A DNA stretch of 64,000 bases from Larix kaempferi (taxonomy: Eukaryota; Streptophyta; Pinopsida; Pinales; Pinaceae), in assembly GCA_027924585.1 (NCBI GenBank), contig BSBM01000151.1:9891501-9955500 (forward strand). Direction: 5' to 3'. A program made the position numbers and the translations under genes. Within the stretch, counting starts at the first letter, position 1, and each line of letters starts with the position of its first letter. The notes beneath the pieces are model-generated. The model had not been told where the DNA came from. It saw only the letters and a list, made by a program, of their open reading frames with translations, and did not search any database. This document shows, in pieces, positions 22,895 to 32,169 of this stretch.

Positions 22895-23128
22895 ACATCC
22901 CAAACTGTAAAAGATATTGGTACTACGGGGGACTCTTGTATTCTTAAAGGAGCCCGTCGGGGTGGACTGGCTCTGGAACTCTCCCCTCTGAAAACGAGGA
23001 GCGCCAGGAAAAATAAGAAGGCTTCCACGGGGGGGATTGTGGATGCCTGTGTCACTGTGAATTCCCCCTTATCTACTGATACCCGGGCTCTTAGAGGATT
23101 GAAATCCCTTGCAAGGGTTCGAAAATGA
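22864..23128 (+). pseudogene. LINE-1 ORF1, C-terminal part in a shifted frame
   Basis: Open from about 22835 to the TGA at 23126-23128. It carries a basic stretch (KTRSARKNKKA, then RGLKSLARVRK), as expected for the end of an RNA-binding ORF1. Its stop overlaps the ORF2 start as ATGA, the same junction as in LINE-2, which supports it as the true ORF1 terminus. Confidence 0.75.
23125..23128 (+). promoter_or_regulatory. ATGA stop-start overlap between LINE-1 ORF1 and ORF2
   Basis: ORF2 ATG at 23125-23127 shares TG with the ORF1 TGA at 23126-23128. Stop-start overlaps of this kind permit termination-reinitiation of translation; in the insect LINE SART1 a comparable UAAUG overlap does so. Here the role is inferred. 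Confidence 0.8.
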
Positions 23129-26100
23129 TCTTTTTCTCCCTAAATATTCGGGGTGTGGGGGGGCTTCCCAAACAATTAGCCCTCAAGAGAGTACTTCATA
23201 TTACAAATCCAGATTTGGTACTGTTGCAGGAAACTATGGTTTGTGGTGAAAGGGCACGTATTTTCTTTAATAAAGTCAGGCCGGGGTGGATGGTTTGCAC
23301 CGCCGACGCTGTTGGTCTATCTAGAGGTCTTTTAGCAGCTTGGAACCCAGCGGTTTTGAGACTTGATCCCTCTATCACTTCTATGGGCATCTTATTATCG
23401 GGCAACATCAGAGGGTCAGATAAAAATGTCAATATCATCAACTGTTATGGGCCTTATGCTGACAGGTTGACTTTCTGGGATGCAGCGGTCACTAATCATT
23501 TACTGGAACTGGAAAATTTAATCGTGGCTGGGGATCTCAACTTCACTTGGGGTGATGAGGAGGTCTGGGCTTCGGTGGCTCGTAGAGACATGATGGGACC
23601 TTTCTTCAAACAGCTCTTCATGAAATTCTCACTGGTAGACATTGTGCCATGCCCGATGGCTCCCACTTGGACAAATGGTCGGGGGGGTGATATGTTGATC
23701 CAGAAACGCATTGACCGGTTTCTTATCTCTGAATCTATGTTGGACGGTCTTCACAATTACAGATCCTGGATCCATCAAATCAAAATCAGCGACCATCTAC
23801 CTATTATTTTGCAATTTGAGGTGGAAGCTGGTCACCAATGCTATCCTTTTAAATTCAATTCTACTTGGCTCCTGGATGGGGAATACACTCAGAGTGTGCG
23901 GAACTGTTGGCTTCAGACTGATGCTGCGGGGGAACGCACGGCCATGGACAAGCTGGCGGTGAAGCTGAAGACTTTAAAGGATCACACTATTAGATGGGAA
24001 AAAAACAAAAAAGCTGATTTGGGCCGCGAACTAAAGGAGATTGAATTGGAATTGACCACGATGATGCTGGGTTCCACTGGGTCAAATTTCAGCCCTGAAG
24101 ATGCATTGAAGATTTCCTCGCTGGAGAGCCGTAAATTGAGTATCCTCCTTATACAAGAGGAGTCCTGGAGATTGAAGAGTCGGGCTATTTGGATCAAGTC
24201 AGGAGACCAGAATACAAAATTTTTTCATCAGTTTGCTGACTCTCGTTGGATGCAAAATACTATATGGGATCTTAATGATCACAGTGGAAGGCGGATATGG
24301 GGGGCTGACGATTTGATGGGGGAAGCTGTTCACCACTTCCAGGAATACTATTGTGATCCTAAAAATACCTCTATGGCGGAGCAATTTAAAGTTATTAAGG
24401 AATACCCGCGCATGTTCAATGAGGTGGAGGGGGATGATATATTCTTTGAGGTCACACTGGCTGAAGTGGAATGTACTTTGCGTGGGTTCTCTAAAGATAA
24501 GGCTCCGGGTCCGGATGGGTGGACCGTGGAACTTTTTTTACACTTCTTTGATATTATGGGGGAGGACATCTGGGAGGCTGTTGAGGAATCCCGGAGACAA
24601 GGAGCTGTATCTGGGGCTCTCAATTCCACATATCTGACCCTTATACCGAAGTCCTCACACCCGAATAATTATAATGAGTTCCGTCCTATAGCTCTCTGTA
24701 ATTTGGTCTACAAGATTATTGCAAAAGTTATTGCTGACCGGATCAGACCGATATTATCCAGACACATATCTGTAGAACAATATGGCTTCTTGCATGGTCG
24801 ACAGATCCATGATGCTGTGGGTGTGACTCAGGAAGTATTCCACTCTATCAAAAAGAAACATCTTCCTGCCCTTATTCTTCAGCTGGATCTGGTGAAAGCA
24901 TATGATCGGGTGAATTGGAACTTCCTGAAATTTATACTGATACAAATTGGGCTGCCTTGGAGGGTGATGAAATGGATTATGGCTTGTGTTACCTCGGTTA
25001 ATTATGCAGTTCTGGTCAATGGTCTTCCCACGGATTTTTTCAAGGCCTCACGGGGTCTTCGTCAGGGTTGTCCTCTATCACCACTTCTCTTCCTATTGGT
25101 CATTGAAGGTCTGAGTTTATCTATACATACGGCCAAGAGGGATGGAAGGATCCAAGGCATACATATTACCAGAGATATTTCTGTCTCACACTCCCTGTTT
25201 GTGGATGATGTAATGCTCTTCGGTATTGGAACTCTTGAGGAGTGGGCTCAACATAAAGGGATACTGGAACTGTTCTGCTCGGTTTCTGGTATGATCATCA
25301 ATTATAACAAATCACGATTCATTAAACATTCTCTATTGGGGGAGGTAGAAAACTCCATTGGTTCAATATTTCCCTTAAATTTCTTGGAGCTGGAGGCTCG
25401 TACGAAATATCTTGGCTTCTTTATAAAACCGTCTAACTATTTGGTGAAGGATTGGAGCTGGCTCATCCGACGTTTCGAGGGACGTATCAGTCATTGGAGC
25501 TACCGCAACCTATCCCTGGGGGGCAGACTCACGCTGGCAAAAGCGGTTCTACAGAACCTGGGAGTGTACTGGTTTACACTCTGCAAAGTCCCTCGGTCTG
25601 TTCTATGCCACATTCGACGCAAGTTGTACAATTTTTTATGGTCCGGTTGTGGTGGACAGGAAAAATATCATCTTATTGGTTGGGCCCGGCTAGCTCGACC
25701 CTGGAGATTGGGGGGCTGGAATATAAAGAACTTAGACTTATTTGTCACGGCCCTGCATGCGAAGAGCCTGTGGCGTGCTCTTTTTAACAACTCGGTATGG
25801 GGTTGTATTATTCGAGCCAAGTATTTGAAGAACACTCCTGTTGAGGTTTGGCTCTGGGGGAATCGGCCGGTCACGGTGGGTGTATCCAATATCTGGAGCG
25901 GGTTGCTTGGATCTCTAAAAATCATTTCCCAATGGATTTCCTGGCTACCAGGCAATGGACGCGACATAAAACTGGGTCTTGACCCGATCCTGGGTGGTCC
26001 TTACGAGCATATACTGTCTTCCGAATTGAGGGCCCATCTCAGCTCAAATGGCTATTACACTCTGGCTCATGCGATGGGTCTGTACAGGGGGGGACGACCC

Positions 26101-27270
26101 CATTGGTTATCGGCCACTCAGCTGGGTTTATATGGCGCTATGGATTTGGAGTGGGACGCATATATTGGACCTCTTTACCAATCTAATACACTATTATCTG
26201 ATAAGGCCGATAGATTGGCTTGGTCTTGGGATGTGGCTACTGGGGTGCCTTCTGCAAAATTGGTCTATGAGGCTCTGTTTGCCGATTCTTGCGTTGACAT
26301 CAGTTGGTGGGAACCATATATCTGGAAACTGGTCATTCCTCTCAAAGTTAAGTGTTTTATTTGGCTTGCGTTATCAAACCGCATACTCACGTGGGATAAT
26401 TTATGTCGTCGTGGTTTCTGTGGTCCAGGACGGTGTCCACTATGCCGCTGTGCGGTGGAGACAGTGGATCATCTGTTCTCGGCATGTTCTTTCGTTCAGG
26501 AGCTATGGGAGCTGGTGGCTCACAGATCCGGCGTTCAGTTCTGTTGGGGGGTGCAATCCTTTGTTGAATGGTTGGAGGCTTGGACGAGCCTTCACTCTGA
26601 ATGTGTCGAACTTCCTTTCTTCATGATCTGGGAGGTGTGGCGTGCTCGCAATGCATACATTTTTGATGATCTGAAACCACATTGTGCATCATTATGCAAT
26701 AAGATCATTGCAGCTCACAAGGAATACATATCTGCCTTTGGTGTGGGTGTTGGCACGAGTACGCGGACATTGAGGAATCGTATGACTCCTCCTATTCTTG
26801 TCTTTCCTTGTGGTTTTTTCGACGGGGCTGCTGTTCGTTTGAATGGCACTGGGGGTGCCGGAGCAACCATTCACATCACCAATACTACCTCTGTTCATTA
26901 TTGGCTGAACCTGGGTAATGGTTCAAACACACGAAGTGAGATTTGCGCCCTATGGCTCTTATTATTTTGTGCCTGGAAACGGTTGATTTCCTCCCTGGTT
27001 ATTTTTGGTGACTCGCAGGCCATTATCGCCTGGGCTAAAGGTATTGCCTCTCTGAATGTTCTCCTGCTCAATCACTGGTTGGAGGAGGCTAGAAAGCTCA
27101 TGCTAGAATTTGAGCACATTCACTTTGAACATATCTTCCGGGAGGTCAATCTGGAGGCGGATATGCTCTCGAAACAAGCCCTCAACTCTCAGCCTGGGAT
27201 CATCATGTGGCAGGAATGGCGGGATGATTTGCTTTTTTCTCATGGTTCCTACATATTACATTGGTCTTGA
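23125..27270 (+). CDS. LINE-1 ORF2: endonuclease, reverse transcriptase and RNase H polyprotein
   Basis: 1381 codons, uninterrupted. An APE-type endonuclease covers residues 1 to about 235, with SLNIRG at 5-10, QET containing Glu36, GDLNFTW and SDH at 222-224. The reverse transcriptase follows, with FRPIALCN, LDLVKAYDRVNW, the RGLRQGCPLSPLLF block and the catalytic FVDD at 692-695 (Val where Ala is most usual). A zf-RVT region holds CPLC near residue 1100. A C-terminal RNase H has FFDGA (Asp1233), RSEICAL, FGDSQ and a late Asp in EADMLSKQ. The protein nicks target DNA, copies the RNA and may remove it. It starts within the ATGA overlap with ORF1. No disabling change was seen. Confidence 0.94.
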   Translation: MIFFSLNIRGVGGLPKQLALKRVLHITNPDLVLLQETMVCGERARIFFNKVRPGWMVCTADAVGLSRGLLAAWNPAVLRLDPSITSMGILLSGNIRGSDKNVNIINCYGPYADRLTFWDAAVTNHLLELENLIVAGDLNFTWGDEEVWASVARRDMMGPFFKQLFMKFSLVDIVPCPMAPTWTNGRGGDMLIQKRIDRFLISESMLDGLHNYRSWIHQIKISDHLPIILQFEVEAGHQCYPFKFNSTWLLDGEYTQSVRNCWLQTDAAGERTAMDKLAVKLKTLKDHTIRWEKNKKADLGRELKEIELELTTMMLGSTGSNFSPEDALKISSLESRKLSILLIQEESWRLKSRAIWIKSGDQNTKFFHQFADSRWMQNTIWDLNDHSGRRIWGADDLMGEAVHHFQEYYCDPKNTSMAEQFKVIKEYPRMFNEVEGDDIFFEVTLAEVECTLRGFSKDKAPGPDGWTVELFLHFFDIMGEDIWEAVEESRRQGAVSGALNSTYLTLIPKSSHPNNYNEFRPIALCNLVYKIIAKVIADRIRPILSRHISVEQYGFLHGRQIHDAVGVTQEVFHSIKKKHLPALILQLDLVKAYDRVNWNFLKFILIQIGLPWRVMKWIMACVTSVNYAVLVNGLPTDFFKASRGLRQGCPLSPLLFLLVIEGLSLSIHTAKRDGRIQGIHITRDISVSHSLFVDDVMLFGIGTLEEWAQHKGILELFCSVSGMIINYNKSRFIKHSLLGEVENSIGSIFPLNFLELEARTKYLGFFIKPSNYLVKDWSWLIRRFEGRISHWSYRNLSLGGRLTLAKAVLQNLGVYWFTLCKVPRSVLCHIRRKLYNFLWSGCGGQEKYHLIGWARLARPWRLGGWNIKNLDLFVTALHAKSLWRALFNNSVWGCIIRAKYLKNTPVEVWLWGNRPVTVGVSNIWSGLLGSLKIISQWISWLPGNGRDIKLGLDPILGGPYEHILSSELRAHLSSNGYYTLAHAMGLYRGGRPHWLSATQLGLYGAMDLEWDAYIGPLYQSNTLLSDKADRLAWSWDVATGVPSAKLVYEALFADSCVDISWWEPYIWKLVIPLKVKCFIWLALSNRILTWDNLCRRGFCGPGRCPLCRCAVETVDHLFSACSFVQELWELVAHRSGVQFCWGVQSFVEWLEAWTSLHSECVELPFFMIWEVWRARNAYIFDDLKPHCASLCNKIIAAHKEYISAFGVGVGTSTRTLRNRMTPPILVFPCGFFDGAAVRLNGTGGAGATIHITNTTSVHYWLNLGNGSNTRSEICALWLLLFCAWKRLISSLVIFGDSQAIIAWAKGIASLNVLLLNHWLEEARKLMLEFEHIHFEHIFREVNLEADMLSKQALNSQPGIIMWQEWRDDLLFSHGSYILHWS

Positions 27271-27792
27271 GGGCGTCTGTCTTATATTGCTCTTATATTT
27301 ATCTTTCCATAGGTTTTTATGCGGCTGGATACTTATATGTTTTGTAGTTTTCTTGTGCAGATACTTGATACGCCCAATATCTTGTTGGGCAAATCTATAT
27401 TATCTCTAATATATTTTTGCGGCCTTATCTCATCCTCATGCAGATGCTGACTCAGATAGGGTGTAATATTAGTATTACACTCCATTCCCTGCAGGGGTGA
27501 TTTCGATTGTTATGTTTTTATGGACAGCTATATTTTGGACTTTTTATGGGATGCCTATACTTATGATGTTGTGGCATTTGCTTATCTGATATTATTGGAC
27601 TTATTGATGACTGTTATGGCAGCTTTTGATGACTGTTTTAGACAGACCACTTGATTTTCATATTGATGATATAACCGGTTTGTTCCGGGGACTCCATATT
27701 GGCAGATTTGTATGTATTTGAACAGTGACTTGACAGTTGGACAGATTTTACTATTTCGCATATTAATAGTAAGTTATATTTTTCTATGAAAA

Positions 27793-27810
27793 AAGGTAGA
27801 GTGTGTAATT
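27793..27810. repeat. Right target-site duplication of LINE-1
   Basis: Exact copy of the 18-bp duplication at 21154-21171, directly after the 3' A-run. Confidence 0.95.
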
Positions 27811-28321
27811 ACATCGTTTGAACATTGCCGAGGTTCATTACTTTTGCATATGGTTTAAATTTCATGTGAATATGTTGTGGATTATAGAATGGATTACATT
27901 AGTCACGTTAGGGGTTAGTTTATTGTTCAAATTATTGCTGGAAAGTATTTATATTTAAAGATAATTATTGGTTAAAGTGTATATATATATATATATAGTA
28001 TTTGTGTACATAACATGTATAGAAAGACTAATATCACGTGTAGATATATTCCCTTTACATTCAAGAAGAAAAGAATGAATGTTTATTGTATAGTACATTT
28101 AGAAAGATAAATTACAAGTGATAATATAGTTTGATTTGAAAAAGAGATTTTATGTGCCTTAACAAAAATAAGTAAGTATACATCTCATTACACGTGATGT
28201 TTAAGAAGACCCCTCACTACATTATTTTGAAGGAATGATATTTACTTTTATCTAATTGAATTTATGGGATGATAGCAATACCTTCTCTAGAAGGATATGT
28301 CTACGATATTATATTAATCCA

Positions 28322-28363
<42 letters not shown>

Positions 28364-30046
28364 TGAATAAGGACATGCTCTCATTTAATAAAGTTTAATT
28401 GAAATTATGCTGTATAATTGTGGAATATCATAGTGTATGCATGGTAAAGGAAACTTCACTTTCTATATCTTAGTGTTTGATTATAAAAAGGGAAATGGTA
28501 TATTATGCAAATCATTCATGTTGGAAAACTTTAGAATAAGTTTAGAATAATTTTTATAGTATTGTGTATGGATATATTCGAAATCTATTTAGATAATTTT
28601 TGTACTTGGACAAAGTAATGTATTTAAGGTCATACGTAATTACGTAGTGTCGCACCAAAAGTTTATGTGCACTCATATTTTTTATGATATCTTATGTTGA
28701 CTAGAAAGATTAGGGCATAAGTAAATTTTGGCAAGAAAAGTGTTAGTGAAGCATGCAGGTACACATGGGTGCAAGAAGCTTCGTCAAGTTTAGCGGTACA
28801 TAAGGTAACTTTTAAAAAGAGATGGCATGATGCTAGTTTACAGTTAGACAAAAGATAGTCATTGCATGAATGATTTTAAGTATTTATAAGAGACTGAATA
28901 GGAAACTGGATGATAGATTTGAAATCCTATTTCGAAAATAGTTATGAGAATGTTAAGTTGAATTAATAGCATTATGCATATCAATTGATTTAGGAATTCA
29001 AGAATTACTGGAATGACTAACGCATGTTTTACAACGATATTAGTTTAAATATGATGAAGTATGTTGTTGTTGACCAAGTCTTAGAGAACTTAAAGATAAT
29101 GATGGATGATGAGTCAGAGGGCTCTGGATCATTAGGAATAACTATCACATAGGATGATAGGTAATATATATATATATATATATATATTTTGATAAGTACC
29201 ATAGTCATATAACGGTATTATGTAAGAAGTATGCAAATGAAATGAAGTATCGAAACGACGAGCTGAACACGATTATGTTAACCTCATGACATGAAGAAAC
29301 ATTATGAAATTACGACTAGCCCGAGATGGAACTCTATGAGGATGAGAAAACACACATTATACGACTTTCAATGAATCTGTCGAAGAAATCTTATGACAAC
29401 AGAAATGATGAAATGAGGTAAGGACGCGATAAGCACATTAACTTGGACATCATGTTACTGATGAAAGGACTTGAAGATAACATGTAACGCTTTCCACCAA
29501 GTCTCTAAATTTCGACGACTTGAACCCTATCTTATTGAGAACCAACATTATTAAAACATTTGGAGGTTTGGAAGTAGTCTTTTTGAATTTTAGTTTTTGG
29601 ACTATTAGGGGGTCTCTCCTTATTTGTTAAGAACCGTGACTTGTCTTGAAGAGAAAATAACCAAATAAATTTGAAACCTTACCTGGATTTGTTATGTTGA
29701 TAAATTATTGGGTGGTTTTTGACGCAATATAACTAGTAAATAAATTGGATACCATGGATCTTCGCGGATGCATAGGAGAGATAAGAAATCTAAATTTGGG
29801 ACTAACAATTATGAAAGTATTATTGGATGTGCATTCCTTGAAATTATGATTGAGTTCTTCAGGATGTAATGGGACCATGTTGGATGAAGAAAAAAAGAAA
29901 ACTTACAATTAGAACCAGTAGTGCTTAGAGCCTTGATTGTTGGAGAAATAAAGAATAAAATGACAGAAGATGAGAATATAAATTAAGATAAAGCCTAGCA
30001 TCGAAAGTACAATAACAAAAATTAACTTCGAGACGAAGTTCTATTT
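27811..30046 (+). other. Internal region of the Gypsy-like element, right of LINE-1, non-coding
   Basis: AT-rich DNA without recognisable gag/pol. It holds TA/AT microsatellites at about 27980-27998, 28326-28359 (the longest) and 29165-29188. The last bases, 'aacttcgagacgaagttc', precede the first purine tract. Confidence 0.6.
28326..28359. repeat. (AT)n microsatellite
   Basis: About 17 uninterrupted AT dinucleotides. Confidence 0.95.
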
Positions 30047-30416
30047 AGGAGGGGGTGTATGCAATGCCCCTAGAATGACTGTGGACCTTAAGGGCACCTG
30101 TCGAGTGACCCGACTAAACAACTTCGATATAATGGTCTCTTGAGCCTTGTTATGTCTTAAATGATTGAGGAAAACCTGAAGATGGGAATGACGACAATAA
30201 TTGATAAATGAATTAAGGAATTAAATTATATGTGTGGAGTGGGATAATTGATTGATTACATCTTGCTTAATGATTAGCCCTGATTGATCAAGTCAAAGTG
30301 CAATAGGATAGTTACAGTCCTAGCTCCGCGACTTGGGAGGACGCAATTGAATTGCGTCATAACTTTCCATTTTTATCTTGAACTTCGGGACGAAGTTCTA
30401 AATAAGTAGGGGTGTA
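30047..30416 (+). repeat. First purine tract plus truncated alternative LTR start
   Basis: AGGAGGGGG at 30047-30055 is followed by TGCAATGCCCCTAG at 30060, a variant of the LTR start. After about 250 bp the sequence returns to 'aacttcgggacgaagttct', a second purine tract ('aagtagggg') and the real 3' LTR start at 30417. The PPT/LTR-start module is therefore present twice in tandem. The 357 bp 30060-30416 is duplicated in inverted form at 31808-32164. Confidence 0.8.
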
Positions 30417-31510
30417 TGTAGTGCCCCTAGACTACTGTAGACATTGAGGGCACCTGCTGAGTCACCCGACTGTTTGAAACATTAATAAAATAACCCTATG
30501 ATTTTATTTTGAGTATATTTATGATTACAATTGATTGATATATGTGCATTTGGGTAGTTATTGTGAATGGACGATTTCATGTTGTTTAAGGATTAACTTT
30601 GATATGAAAACTGTACATATGAATGATGCTTAACGACCAACTGTGCAATTGATTATGTGATTAGACGAATGAGTAATGATTGAGTAAATTATAGATGCTT
30701 AATGAAGCAGCAGATTTATAAATCAAATTATGATTATTGAGGACAGTGCTACTAATTTACGTTTGTGAGAAATGTGTGTAGCGATAGGTGAAACGGTTCA
30801 CCGACAGACACACAAAGGAATATGAAGGGTCGTAGAGTACGGGTAAATAACACATAGGGAGAGCGACGATGATGTCGACTTCCGACGGAATACCACTCTT
30901 GAGCAGATAAGCACTGATCTACTTGCTCAAGAGGAAAGCGTGAGGGCGTACGAGGTGGGCCACGACGGAGCTGGTCACATACGAGTTGGGGGGCGTGCAT
31001 TGAGAACAGACTCACTCCTCAGCGCCATTAGTCCCTAATAGCGTGTAGACGGAGGATGGAAAGTAATAGCTCCTAAAATCCCTACATGAAGTTCTCGCAA
31101 GTCAAAACGGAAGGATGACGATAGAAGGGCTCAACGATGCGGTACCCTGCTGAGAACGGAAAGAGTGGACGCAAGGACCCAACGATGTGGTACCTTGCCA
31201 AGGAATGGAAACTACAGATGACTGGACCCGATGAAGTGGTTCCATGTCAGGGAAATGAAATTAAGGAACAAGGAGGCCCAACGGCGTGGCACCAAGGTCC
31301 TAGTAAAAGTTAATTGCTAAACTTAACTGCATTGAAACGTATAAGTTTGCACCTAGAACATTACTTAGAAATGCATTTGAGTACTTTAGGCATTTGTACA
31401 TAAATGATTACTTTGGAATTTAAATAATATTAAGTGTTATTTAGGCATTTGCACATGAAAGGATATTTCTGATTATTTAAAAATATTAAAAATATTTATT
31501 TAGGAGCAAA
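30417..31510 (+). repeat. 3' LTR of the Gypsy-like element, truncated
   Basis: Matches 15807-16899 of the 5' LTR and stops at GAGCAAA. The last about 555 bp of the LTR, holding the TATA-like box and the presumed R and U5, are absent and replaced by inverted sequence. Confidence 0.9.
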
Positions 31511-32164
31511 CTACTGCTTCATTAAGCATCTATAATTTACTTAATCATTACTCATTCGTCTAATCACATAATCAATTGCACAGCTGGTCGTTAAGCATCA
31601 TTCATATGTAGAGTTTTCATATCAAAGTTAATCGTTAAACAACATGAAATCGTCCATTCACAATAACTACCCAAATGCACATATATCAATCAATCGTAAT
31701 CATAAATATACTCATAATAAAATCATAGGGTTATTTTATTAATGTTTCAAACAGTCGGGTGACTCAGCAGGTGCCCTCAATGTCTACAGTAGTCTAGGGG
31801 CACTACATACACCCCTACTTATTTAGAACTTCGTCCCAAAGTTCAGAATAAAAATGGAAAGTTATGATGCATCTTAGTTGCGTCCTCCCAAGTCGCAGAG
31901 CTAGAACTATAACTGTCTCATTGCACTTTGACTTGATCAATCAGGGCTAATCATTAAGTAAGATGTAATCAATCAATTATCCCACTCCACACATATAATT
32001 TAATTCCTTAATTCATTTATCAATTATTGTCGTCATTCCCATCTTCAGGTTTTCCTCAATAATTTAAGACATAACAAGGCTCAAGAGACCATTATATCGA
32101 AGTTGTTCAGCTAGGTCACTCGACAGGTGCCCTTAAGGTCCACAGTCATTCTAGGGGCATTGCA
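31511..32164 (-). repeat. Inverted copy of 30060-30713 forming the right end of the Gypsy-like element
   Basis: The reverse complement of 31511-32164 aligns with 30060-30713 along its whole length: 357 bp of the alternative LTR start plus 297 bp of the 3' LTR start, with few differences. It ends ...GGGGCATTGCA, followed at once by the target duplication ATTAC. The element therefore ends in an inverted LTR beginning, not an LTR end. Confidence 0.9.
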
Positions 32165-32169
32165 ATTAC
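32165..32169. repeat. Right target-site duplication ATTAC of the Gypsy-like insertion
   Basis: Matches 15802-15806. Copia reverse-transcriptase sequence resumes directly after it. Confidence 0.9.

Larger units (their letters stand above)
21172..27792 (+). mobile_element. LINE-1: L1-clade non-LTR retrotransposon, full length
   Basis: 6.6-kb element with a 258-bp 5' UTR, ORF1 (RNA-binding protein), ORF2 (endonuclease, reverse transcriptase, RNase H), a 3' UTR of about 520 bp and a short 3' A-run at 27789-27794. Both ends are fixed by an exact 18-bp target duplication. It lies inside the Gypsy-like element, so it is the youngest of the three nested elements. Confidence 0.95.
15807..32164 (+). 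mobile_element. Non-autonomous Gypsy-like LTR element (LARD-like) with aberrant 3' end, host of LINE-1
   Basis: Begins TGTAGTGCCCC, has an initiator-tRNA-Met primer-binding site directly after the 5' LTR and purine tracts before the 3' LTR, and is flanked by the 5-bp duplication ATTAC. After removal of LINE-1, about 6.3 kb of internal DNA remains with no gag or pol domain that I can recognise. It is therefore best described as a large non-autonomous derivative. Gypsy assignment rests on LTR ends, PBS and PPT style, not on protein. The right end is not a normal LTR end (see the inverted segment 31511-32164). Confidence 0.82.

Noticed and set aside
31511-32164. Inverted LTR piece as an independent, separately inserted solo LTR
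   Set aside because: There is no target duplication at its inner edge (31510/31511), and the outer edge uses the same ATTAC as the left end of the whole element.
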